A stretch of DNA of 64,000 nt. Source: Raffaelea ambrosiae (taxonomy: Eukaryota > Ascomycota > Sordariomycetes > Ophiostomatales > Ophiostomataceae). The notes below the pieces were generated by a model. It had not been told where the DNA came from. It searched no databases and worked only from the letters and a program-made list of their open reading frames with translations. Each line of letters begins with the position of its first letter. Position 1 is the first letter of the stretch. Below are positions 23,346 through 33,883 of the stretch, piece after piece. The translations under genes were made by a program, and so were the position numbers. The stretch is taken from contig PCDI01000005.1 of NCBI GenBank assembly GCA_002778195.1, forward strand, positions 1,927,690-1,991,689, read 5' to 3'.

Positions 23346-24460
23346 TCATAGTGCTGTCCCAACGGAGTCTCTCGCCTCTCTCGCCTCTCTCGTCTCTCTA
23401 GACTCTCTCGACTCTCGTGACTCGCCCGCCCGTCTGTGCAGCACTCGCTCCATCGCCTGCGCCGCCAGTCGCCCCAGGTGCCGCACCGTCAACCCCAGCT
23501 GCTGCACCGACAGCACAATGAAAAACGATCCCTCGCTCTCAGCCCCCCCCTCGCCGCCCTGGGACAGCGGTGACAGCGGCGACACGGCCGACAAGGGCGT
23601 TTCTCCCGGGGCCGCCACCTGCTCCATACGCACAAGGTAGTACTGCAGCGTGGCCAGCGCGAGAAAGGCCTTGAGGTCGGGCAGCGAACCCTTTACGGTC
23701 TGCTGCTGCATCTCGCTCGTCACCAGCTGGATGGCGTCTCGGTACAGATCCAGAGCCAGCATGGCCGGCATTGCCACCGCCAGCATGGTCTTGGCCTCGT
23801 GGCCGGACCCACCGCTGAGGTTACTGTGACCACCGTGACCACCGTGACCACCGTGACCACTCCCCCGCCGCAAAAGACTGCCTGCCCCGATGATGCTGTC
23901 GAGGATCGCGTGCGCGAGACCCAGCGCCGGCTCCATGGCCTCGAGGCCAGAGAAGCGGATGGTACCTGCCGTGGTGCCGTGGTGGTGACTTTGGGAGGCG
24001 TGGCCCTCGCTGTGGGGCGACACCACCGGCGACAAGGCCGCCTTTGCCGACATGAGCTGCTGCTGTAGGCCGGCCAGTCGGTCCAGGAGGCGGTCGATGT
24101 CTGTTGCTGTTGTGCTCGGCGTGGTTGTGCTGCTGCTGTTTCTGCTGCTGCTGTTTCTGCTGCTGCTTGCAGGCTCACACTGGCCGTCCTCTGGCTAGGC
24201 TCGCTACGGCTCCCGGGAAGCGTGGAAGTCGGACCTGCAGTGCTGTTGTCCTGGGGCTTCTGGTTGTCCTGGTGCTCCTGCTTGCGCTTCCTCGGCCGAC
24301 CGCCTTCCAGTGGCGGGCTGTAGATGCACAGGAACCCAGCCTTTTGGCAATTGCTGCAGCTGGAGTCGTCTCCGAGCCGAGAGCACTTGAGCTTCTTGGC
24401 ATGGCAGCGATCGCAGGCGGAGCGGTGGCCGGGGTTGAGCTGCCCACAGATGCGCCGCAT
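23346..24460 (-). CDS. Zn2Cys6 transcription factor with frame break, likely cluster regulator
   Basis: N-terminal binuclear zinc cluster C16-X2-C-X6-C-X8-C-X2-C-X6-C45 counting from the ATG at 24460, followed by a basic GRPRKRK arm. This is the layout of AflR-type regulators of polyketide clusters. An in-frame upstream Met at 24574 exists, but the start next to the zinc cluster is preferred. The C-terminal half (to the stop at 23346) is in another frame. It holds a heptad-like segment just after a CAG-repeat region (DRLAGLQQQL), GHGG repeats and an Arg-Glu-Ser-rich tail. The two frames meet between about 24,240 and 24,100. No convincing intron of normal size was found, so either a very short intron or a frameshift separates them. 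It is divergent from the PKS across an 850-bp spacer, consistent with a pathway-specific regulator of a now decayed cluster. Confidence 0.65.
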
Positions 24461-24574
24461 GGTCTGCCGGCGAAGCCGCAGCAGCGGCAGGGTAAGAAAC
24501 TTTGCAAACCCTGAGCTCGGCCGGCGTCGGAGGTCAAACGAACAACAGAAGTGGGTAAAAAGAGAGAAAGACAA

Positions 24575-25453
24575 GACAAGACAACCGTAGAAGACGGCTG
24601 GGTTGGCCTGAATTGCAATTGTGTCTCGGAAAAGGAGACGGAAACTAATGTGTCTTTTTTATATTACAACTGCACTAAGAAATGCCAGAGCAGCCCATAC
24701 AGCTCACAGCCCTCAGCCCTCAGCCCCCAGCCGCCAGCTTACATGTCACAGCTCACACATGGCAATGATCCTGTCATTGCTGGAGCGCCGGTCCCTTTCT
24801 CCTGATTGAGCTGGGTATGGCAAACGTCTGAGACGTTGACCCGATTCAGCCTAGACTGCAGGTCCCGCAGGTCCTTATTAGCTTATTAGTGCAGCCAGAC
24901 ACAACTGCGCCTTACAGGGCCATCGTGTGCCCTCTTGCTGGCCGCGGGCGCTTCCTTGCACGAATGAGACGGGGCAGGCCAGGGCAGTGCTACCAGTGCC
25001 TGAGAGGGGCCTTGTTTCTCCACTCCCCAAATTTAATTCAGTCACAACCTAGGGGATCGGGACCTAGGCGAACCATTGCCTATCACCGTTAGAAGAACCC
25101 ACCCCAACCACGGACCCGTCCAGCGCGGAGGCTGCTCGGCGGGCGTGGATCTTCCGGGTCTTGGCGGGAGCTAAGCTAGGAAGCCAGCGATGGGAAATAC
25201 ACAGGTGAGGCCGTGAACGGCGTGCAGATTCGAGTGCAAACGCGTATCTTACGCTTGCTTTTGTAGGTTCTCATGGAAAGGACGGAGACGGCCGCGAGAA
25301 GGTGCTCTCGAGCATGTATAAGTGGAGGCAAGTACGTAAGTCGTGGCTTCCGCAACAAGGACAGAGCTCGAGCAACAGAGCAATAGCCTGCAACAGCTTC
25401 TACGGCATACTTTCCTCCATCGCTCTTTCAACAAGTAATACCACTGCAACAAC
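24575..25453. promoter_or_regulatory. Divergent spacer between regulator and PKS
   Basis: About 880 bp without a credible gene. It would hold the promoters of the Zn2Cys6 regulator (leftward) and the PKS (rightward). A short CAGCCCTCAG-type direct repeat lies near 24,710-24,735. No specific binding site could be assigned. Confidence 0.4.
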
Positions 25454-28400
25454 ATGGGTGAATACGCCGACTCGGACGGCTTCGACAGCTCCAGCAACAT
25501 GTCCATTGCGGTCGTGGGCCTGTCGTGTCGGTTTCCAGGCGATGCCACCAACGCGTCAAAACTTTGGGACATGCTCTGCGCAGGCAAGGACGCTTGGTCG
25601 CCCATTCCTAAAGCCAAGTTTAACGCGGATGCCTTTTTCCACCCGATCCCAGACCGTAATGGAGCTGTACGTTGTGTTTATATATCGTTTTGACTTGTAT
25701 CTTATGAATATACACTGATAACTACAGCTTAATGTTTGCGGAGGCTACTTCCTTAAAGAAGATATTGGCCGGTTTGACTGCTCGTTTTTTAATATCTCGC
25801 CTAATGAGGCCAAAGCTATCGACCCACAACAGCGACTACAGCTGGAGTCTGCTTACGAAGCCTTAGAGAATGGTAAGTTTCTTCGAATATCAAATAGCAA
25901 GTATCAAATAGTACTAATAGCGGATTTATTAGCTGGTATCCCTATAGAAAAAGTGGCCGGTAGCGATACGTCTGTTTACGTGGGCGTTTTCAACCGCGAC
26001 TACTCGGAGATGCTCGCACGTGACACCGAGACAGGTCCTGTATATCAAGCGACGGGTAACGGCCAGGCGATCTTGTCGAACCGCATCTCGTACTTTTTCG
26101 ACCTGAAAGGCCCTAGTATCACTCTGGATACCGCCTGCTCAGCCAGCCTATCGGCGCTGCACCTCGCCTGCCAGAGTCTGCGTACCGGCGAGAGCAGCAT
26201 GGCCCTCGTTGGCGGTACTAATATGATCCTCAGCCCCGATATTATGATCGCTATGAGCCTGCTCCGCTTCTTATCCGAAGACGGCCGCTGCTACACCTAT
26301 GGCCAGCGCGCATCCGGCTATGCCCGCGGCGAGGGTGTTGCCACGGTCGTCTTGAAGCCTCTCGACGCAACCTTGCGAGACGGCGACCCTGTCCGCGCTG
26401 TCATCCGCCAGACCGCTGTCAACCAGGATGGCCGGACCGCCGGCATCACTCTGCCCAGTCGGTCCGCTCAGGAGACGCTTATACGGTCGGCTTACGACAA
26501 GGCTGGGCTCGATCCGGCCGAGACGGGCTATGTGGAGGCCCACGGCACAGGCACAGGAGCTGGTGATCCCCTTGAGGCTGGTGCGATTGCCTCAGTGCTC
26601 GGCTCTGGATCTGGTCGGCCAGCATCTGATCCGGTCGTTGTGGGCTCTATCAAGACGAATGTGGGCCATCTCGAGGCTGCTAGCGGTCTGGCCGGTCTTA
26701 TCAAGGCAGTGTTCATTTTGGAGACCGGCCTGATCCCACCGAATTTGCATTTCCAGAAGGCCAACGACGCTATTCCGCTCGAGGAGTGGATCCTCAAGAT
26801 CCCACTTCAGCTGCAGAAGTGGCCCAGACCAGGTCTGCGTCGGGCGTCGGTCAATTCGTTTGGTTATGGAGGAACGAATGCCCACGTCATTGTAGACGAT
26901 GGGAGTGACTCTGACAGCGGGAACGAAAAAGGAGAGCAGTACTGACGTAATAGGCCGAGCATTTTTTGCAGGACTACCGACCAGGTAGGTTGACGAACGG
27001 GACCACTGGTGTCAAGGTTCACAAGACCAACGGAATCAACGGAACAAATGGTGTAAACGGTACACACAAGATCAACGGGACCAATGGGATCAGTAATACC
27101 AACGGAGATGGGGCCAATGGCATCAATGGCCTCCGCCGACTCAGCTCTCTCGCTGGCAAGCTCAACGGCCGCTGCCCGCCATCGCAGCAGAGTCGGGTTT
27201 TTCTGCTGAGCACAAACGACGCGGCATCGGGCAAGGCCTACACTGCGCAACTGGCGACGTACATCCGCAGCCGTCAAGCCGACCACGGCCCCGAGATCAC
27301 GCTGCAGGACTTGGCCTACACACTGGAAGAGCGACGCTCACGGCTGCCGCTCCGGTTCGCAGTCAAGGCGGCTACGGTGGATGACTTGGTAGCAGTCTTG
27401 GATCCGGTCACTGATGACGCCGACAAAAAAGACAAAAAAGGCCCCGTGTTCACCCGCGTTAACAAACCCCCCAGACTGGGCTTTGTGTTCACGGGCCAGG
27501 GCGCCCAGTGGTTTGCCATGGGACGGGACGGGCTCTGGTGGCGACGAACGCCGTGTTCCGGCAGCGACTGGAGGCGGCCGATGCGCAGATGCGGTCTCTC
27601 GGTGCGACGTGGTCCCTGGTAGAAGAGCTTCTGCGGGACGAGAAAGCTACGCGCGTGGACCAGCCGTTCCTGGCACAGCCTCTGTGCACGGCACTGCAGG
27701 TGGCCCTCGTGGACACGTTGGCGTCGTGGGGGGTGGTGCCGTCGGCCGTAGTGGGCCACAGCAGCGGTGAGATCGCGGCGGCGTATGCGGCAGGGGCTCT
27801 GGACTTTGCATCTGCCGTACGGGTTGCGTACTACCGCGGACTGGTGTCGGCGACGGTGCCGGCGCGGTGCCGGCGCGCTGTGGCCGCGCAGGTGTCATGC
27901 TGGCAGTGGGGCTTGGCCGAGAGGAGACGGAAGCAAGAATTGCGGCCATTGTGGATCCAAAGGGCAAGATTGGAGTCGCCTGCGTCAACAGTCCGGGCAG
28001 TGTCACGGTATCTGGCGACGCCGAGGCCGTCAATGACTTGGCGACAAAGCTGCAGGCTGACGGGGTATTTGCGCGCGTGCTGAGGGTTGGCGTGGCCTAC
28101 CACTCACATCACGCATTCTGGCCCTCGACGAGGTGTCATTTTACTACATGAGGGACGCGCTGCAGCAGTTGTCGGTCGACGACGTGACGAGTCTGACGGG
28201 GCACTGGCGGCGGTTCTACGACTGGATGAAGGAGCAGGTGGCCACAGTCGAGAACACAAAGAGGGACAAGATCACCAACTTTAGGCCGCACTGGCTGACG
28301 GTGACCAAGGAAGACCAAATGGCGACTGTGGACGGCATCCGGGAGGCCTGTGTCGAGGGCCGCATCGTCTGCCGCATGGGTGAGCGGCTTCCCCAACTGC

Positions 28401-31400
28401 TTCGTGGTGAGGTCGAGCCGCTGGAGCTGATGCTCGCCGATGATTTGTTGTACAGCATGTACCGCGACAGCATGGGAATCGACCGCTGCTACGACCACAT
28501 GACGGCCTACATTGACAAGCTGGCCTACAAGAACCCAACACTCAAGGTGCTCGAGATCGGTGCCGGCACCGGCGGAGCCACACTGCCGATTCTCGAGACC
28601 ATTGGAGGAGGAAATCGACAGGAAGGGCAGAGAGGTCCCGGGTATCCTCGCTACACGAGTTACGACTTCACCGACATCTCGAGCGGCTTCTTTGAAAAGG
28701 CCCGCACCGCTTTTGCCGACTGGGCCGGTCTGCTGCGCTTCCGCAAGCTCGACGTAGGGCAGCCGCCAGCCGACCAGGGTTTTGGAGCAGACGAGGGCAC
28801 CTATGACCTCATCGTCGCCGCCAACGTGCTGCACGCGACTCGACACATCCGCGAGACTCTGAGTCATGTGAGACGTCTGCTCAAGCCCGGTGGCACCCTC
28901 GTCCTCATGGAGATCACGGCTCGCACACTGCGCATGACCCTGACTCTCGGCAACCTTCCGGGCTGGTGGCTCGGCGCTGATGAGGGCCGTGTTGATGGGC
29001 CGTCGCTATCAGCGGTCGAGTGGGATGCCGTCCTGCGCGACACCGGCTTCTCAGGCCTGCACATGAACGCGCCCGACTACCGCGACGAGGGCGACCGTAT
29101 CTACAGCTCGCTGACGGCGACGGCCGTTGAGCCTGCCACCAGCCATGTGCCGCAGGTGATTGTTGTGCCACCGGCCGATGATAACTGCAAGACCACTGTC
29201 GATGGCGTCGTTCACTCCATCGAGGCCATGTCGTCGGTCTCTGGTCCTGTGACTCGCGTGCCGTTGTCGCTGCTGGCCAATGCCAACAACCTTGACGGTG
29301 CTCTCGTCGTGTTTCTCTCCGAGCTCCAGTCACCCCGGTTGGCCACCATGCCGGCAGCCGACTTTGACGCCGTGCGCACCGCTGTCGCCGCTGCCAAGGG
29401 AGTTTTCTGGGTAGCACGAGGTGGCTCTGTCGAAGGTGCTGTGCCGGAGGCCAACCTTATCACGGGGCTGTCGCGGACGGTGAGATCTGAGAAGCACGCG
29501 CTCAAGTTTGTGCCCTTGGACTTGGAGGCCTCCAAGACGGATACGAGCTCCGACATCGACGCTATTTCTCGAGTGTTCTCCAGCAGCTTTCACAACTTGG
29601 ACGAGAACCAGGGCGTCAACTCGGAGTATAGCGTACGCAATGGCCAAGTACTGATTCCCCGTATCGTCGACGACGCCAGCACCAACGCGTTCGTGGCCCG
29701 TAACACTGGTTCTGCCCGCGTCGAGCCGGCACCGTTTATGCAGCCTGGTCGGCCACTCAAACTTGAGATTGGCGTGCCAGGGCTCTTGGACAGTCTGCGG
29801 TTTATCGATGACCCCGTGCACGTATCTGATGGCCCTGCTCTGAGACCAAGCGAGGTTGACATTGATATCCACGCCACGGGTGTTAACTTCAAGGACGTTA
29901 TGGTCTCTATGGGCCAGCTCGTCGAGGACTTTCTCGGCTGCGAGGTCAGCGGTGTCGTGGCTGCTGTAGGTGACCATGTGACTGATCTCAAAGTGGGAGA
30001 CCGCGTGTGTGCCTGGACGCTCGGAGGCTACGGCACGCGTATCCGTAACCCGGCGGGCTTTACGAGTAAGATCCCGGACGACATGTCGTTTGCGTGTGCA
30101 GCATCGTTGCCCGTCGTCTACTGCACCGCTTACCACGCGCTGATAGACTTGGCCTGGCTGCAGCCCGGCGAGCGAGTGCTAATCCACGCGGCTGCCGGTG
30201 GTGTTGGCCAAGCTGCCATCCAGCTGAGCCAGCATATTGGCGCCGAGGTCTACGTGACCGTGGGTACTGACGATAAGCGCCAGCTCGTGATGAAGCAGTA
30301 CCACATCCCAGCTGATCACGTCCTCTGCAGCCGAGACACGACGTTTGCGCCGGCTCTGCGACGGATGACAAACGGCCACGGTATGGACGTCGTGCTCAAC
30401 TCGCTGGCTGGCGAGCCGCTGCTGGCATCATGGGACATACTGGCTAGATTTGGCCGCTTTGTCGAGATCGGCAAGCGCGGCATTTCCCTCGATGCCCGTC
30501 TGCCCATGGGTCCCTTTGCGCGCGGTGCCACCTTTTCGGCCCTCGATCTGACCGAAATTATTCGCCATGACCATGTTGGTGGTGCTCGCATTCTGCGTGC
30601 CGTCATGGACCTCGTACACGATACTCATATCAAGCCAGTGTATCCTCTGACGGTGCTGCCCACAACGGATATCGAGACAGCCTTCCGTCGCATGCAAGCC
30701 GGCAAGCACCTCGGCAAAATCGTGATTGAGTCTACGTCCGACCCAGAGGCACTTGTGCCCGTCCGCACCACTGTTGCGCATCCGCTGGCTTTGCACCGAG
30801 ATGCAGCCTACCTGCTCATCGGTGGTCTCGGTGGTCTCGGCCGTTCCCTCGGTGCTTGGCTGGCGAAACACGGCGCTCGGCATCTCGTGTTTGTGAGTTG
30901 CAGTGGTGCCGAGAAGCCAGCTGCTCGTGCCTGCGTCGATGAGCTCACAGCAGCCGGTGTTGACGTCGTTGTGCAGGCGTGCGACGTTGGCGACGCTGCG
31001 AGCCTCGATGCCGCACTGGCTGCTTGCCGAACTGCCGGAGTGCCTCCGATCCGCTGAGACCGGAGACAAAAACGAGATGGACGAGGGAGAGGTTCCGTTC
31101 TGGTTTTATGACAGCAAGTTTTCGCACCTGCTGCAGCTCGACAAGAAGCTCGTCGAGGCCACGGCCGATGCCGAGAGTGCTGTCAGTCTGCCGGCAGCCC
31201 TGCGCGCTGCTCCTTCGCTCGAGGCCGCCAGGCAGGCTGTCTGTGACGGGCTGCTTGACAAGATGGCCAAGATTCTGGTCATGGGGTTGGCCGCCGACCT
31301 CGATGTGCAGCAGCCGATGGCGGCGTACGGGGTGGACTCGCTGGTGGCGGTGGAGCTCCGCAACTGGCTGTTCCGGGAGACCAAGGTGGACGTGCCAATG

Positions 31401-31484
31401 TTTGTACTGCTGGGAGGTCACAGTCTTCAGGAGCTGAGCGAAGGGGTCGCCAAGAAGTCGAGTCTTGTGCGGGTGAAGGAGTAG
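25454..31484 (+). pseudogene. Highly reducing type I polyketide synthase, decayed (KS-AT*-[no DH]-MT-ER-KR*-ACP)
   Basis: Exons 25454-25666, 25728-25872 and 25933-26945 give a complete ketosynthase with DTACSAS (Cys), EAHGTGTGAGDP (His) and KTNVGHLE (His). The linker has Asn-Gly repeats; the KS-linker junction near 26,900-26,971 is either an intron ending TTTTTTGCAG or a break. The acyltransferase carries GQGAQW and GHSSGE but is split: a 1-nt frame loss near 27,531 and an 11-bp tandem duplication at 27856-27877. Near 28,113 the AT (just after YHSHH) jumps straight to the region before the methyltransferase, so the AT end and the whole dehydratase are missing. The C-methyltransferase (LEIGAGTGG) and enoyl reductase (AAAGGVGQ) are intact. 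The ketoreductase has its nucleotide fold (GGLGGLG) but ends near 31,050 before the catalytic Ser/Tyr. The ACP follows in another frame (GVDSL, phosphopantetheine Ser). Domain order and KS resemble fungal HR-PKSs. Almost certainly non-functional. Confidence 0.9.
27856..27877 (+). repeat. 11-bp tandem duplication disrupting the AT domain
   Basis: GTGCCGGCGCG occurs twice back to back. Removing one copy restores the AT frame from the YYRGLVSATVPAR segment into CGRAGVMLAVGLG. It is therefore a clear polymerase-slippage lesion in the PKS relic. Confidence 0.85.
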
Positions 31485-32070
31485 ACGGACCAAGAATGAC
31501 ACGGAGGATACAAAGATGACAAAAATACAGACAATGGACACCAGAATGGACAACAAAGACAACCAATACACGACAATGGCAACATGGATGGAAACGGAGA
31601 GAGGAACACGGCGTTGGCGTATATATATATAACATTTTGTTAACAGGCATTTGACTTTGCAATAGACAGCCGGCCGTACTTTCCTTTTTGAGACATTTAC
31701 TCTTTGGCAGTACGGCCAGACGCACAAGACCTAACGGGCCGGTCTACATGCACGCCCCAAAGTTGTGCTTCTTCTCTCTCATCTTCACATCTCCCGCCCC
31801 TTGTCTTTCTCGCCTACTTTATTAAAGCATCGAGCTTTTTCCCAGCCAAAGTATACTTAACGATACGGTGCGCAAATAGCAGTTTTGAGGCGCGTACATA
31901 GACCGCACCGTTAAGAGCACCGCTTAGAAATATTTACATTTAAAAACCAATATAAAATAAGCGGATATCGACTTATATATATATATCTTAGGAGAAACTG
32001 GGCTGCTAACACTAGCTTTATAGCCAGGCACACGGCATCTAAGACTCGACGTTGCGCCGATTATATGGCC
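31485..32070. other. Intergenic DNA downstream of the PKS
   Basis: No gene seen. It holds (AT)n near 31,620-31,632 and 31,976-31,988 and a moderately AT-rich stretch from 31,880 that leads into the MITE. Confidence 0.5.
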
Positions 32071-32079
32071 CCTGTGCGT
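32071..32079. repeat. Left 9-bp target-site duplication of the MITE
   Basis: CCTGTGCGT directly before the left TIR, identical to 32591-32599 directly after the right TIR. Confidence 0.9.
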
Positions 32080-32590
32080 GGGTACTGCTGCATGCACGCC
32101 GCGTACAAATAAGCAAATGTACGCCCCTCCTTAGATGGCGTCACGTGCACGCACCCGTAACGCAAGACCACTAAATATTAGTGAGCACCCGTAACGCAAG
32201 ACCAGTAAATTTTAGTGACAATCGAGTCTTATTAGTGAGAACAGAGTTTTATTTTTCATTTATACGCGTAGTACGTGTCGCCAAGTTATACCTTTTTATC
32301 TCAACATATATTAAAAGCACGAAAAGCATCGTAAAAGCTAGGGAGTGTTTTAGAGAAGCTAAATGGTGCTTTAGAGAAGTATGAGAAAGTTNGAGAAAGC
32401 TCTTAAGCATTAGATATAGGTAATTGATGTTTGTGAGGCATTATTTACGATCGATAGAGTATTAGAGTGGATAGGTCACGTGGTTTTTATTTTTAAGGTG
32501 TTTAAGGTAAGACGAATGCGCGCACGTGACGCCATCTAAGGGGGGGCGTACATTTGCTTATTTGTACGCGGCGTGCATGCAGCAGTACCC
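32080..32590. mobile_element. 511-bp MITE, Mutator-like (MULE) type
   Basis: Terminal inverted repeats of about 74 bp start GGGTACTGCTGCATGC at 32080 and end with the complement at 32590; only about two mismatches are visible (for example CCCCTCC against CCCCCCC). The element is flanked by a perfect 9-bp direct repeat CCTGTGCGT at 32071-32079 and 32591-32599. Long TIRs with a 9-bp target duplication are characteristic of Mutator-like elements. The interior has no coding capacity, so it is non-autonomous. It contains a tandem pair of about 33 bp (CACCCGTAACGCAAGACC... at about 32,152 and 32,186) and one ambiguous base n near 32,392. Confidence 0.9.
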
Positions 32591-32599
32591 CCTGTGCGT
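32591..32599. repeat. Right 9-bp target-site duplication of the MITE
   Basis: CCTGTGCGT directly after the right TIR, identical to 32071-32079. Confidence 0.9.
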
Positions 32600-33883
32600 A
32601 GGGAAGGATAAGTAACTAGTTAGCTACTAGTCGAGCATAATAAGTCTGCCCGCGACGCGAAGAGAACCTCACGCAGTTTGACGCGTGGGATGAACATAAC
32701 ACTTGTTTAGATGGGTTCTATCTGTAGAGATAAGACACTCGTTACTCTCCTCTCAAATACTTATCTTGAAAAATATCTCTATATCCCTGCTTCGTAGCTT
32801 GAAGTTTGGCCTGCGAAGAAGCGACCTGAAGGCGGTCGTGACAAATACCAGGTGCAGGTGGCGTCTCGTATGCTGACCTCGACGCATAAAGTGCGCGAGC
32901 ACTCGTGTCTGAATGTCATGCCCGGAATGAATGAATTAATTTTAACGTCACTGGCACCGCTTGCGGTGCCGTGTATCGCGCAGCTGGGCGCATGTGACGT
33001 GCTGGGGCCTAACTACTGTCAGCGGGCTAGTCCCGGCAAGACCTGATCTACTGCCCTCTGTGTGGGCGTCGCGTGCGGGCATGCGAGTCCTCCGTCTGAC
33101 CCTGTGTCCCACCGTATATATCTCCTTAAACATCCTGTTGTTAAAAGTTCGTTTGAGCAAGAGGCCTTAAGCCTCGTGCCGTCAGTTACCCTAAGGGGTG
33201 CATGACGGTAGATAGAAACAAAGAGAAGACCATCGGATGAGCGATAAGTTCATAAGAAAACTCCAGCGGGCAGGTGTGCCCTCTGGTATGCGTGCTTGGC
33301 CCATTCCAAGCGCGTGTTTGTTCCACCGGTGACGGTAGACGCGGCAGTGGACTAGGTGCTCCGGTGTGGTGTCTTCGCTACACTGGCAACGCGACTCAAC
33401 TTGTGCCTGTGGGTGGAACCGTTTATGGTACTAAGTGTAGTCGCCGTGCCCTATCCTAGTAGCGAGCAGTGCGTGGAGGTGCGTGCGAGGAAGAGCGAGT
33501 TCAGCAGGCGGCTTAAGCGCGTACGAGAGAGACCACCTCTTGTATAAGCTCGAAAGCCTTGTTGTCTCTCGCTCCCACCACTCGCGCGCGCTGGCGCGCA
33601 CTTGATGTCATGCCCGGACAGGCTTGACTCGAAACAAATTCTCATGTAAGATCAATCTGAAGAAGAGGAAGTACGACGAAGACGGCGAAAGTGGCAAAGC
33701 CCTCGACAATAACTGCAGTAGTAGCCTGGACATGCCTTAGTTCTCCGAGTAAGAGGAGAGCATAACGACGGCCACCGTATATGTGTTTCTGGAAGGAACC
33801 TGAAATATCAGATGTGGTCTTATTTCAGTCTACAACAGGAAAAAGAAGAAAGAAAAGCCCACTCCATAAAACTCCAATATGCC
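32600..33883. other. Gene-poor interval, possible old transposon debris
   Basis: Only short unrelated ORFs occur. The phrase GTCATGCCCGGA recurs (near 32,916 and 33,607) and small hairpins occur (GGCACCGCTTGCGGTGCC near 32,955), but no termini, duplication or protein motif allows an assignment. Confidence 0.35.

Noticed and set aside
26892..26971. Definite intron between KS and the Asn-Gly linker
   Set aside because: The acceptor TTTTTTGCAG and a CTGAC branch-like word are good, but every donor that keeps the frame is poor, so I left it as unresolved rather than calling the intron.
28136..30136. Long minus-strand ORFs under the PKS
   Set aside because: Antisense shadows of the GC-rich methyltransferase and enoyl reductase coding frame.
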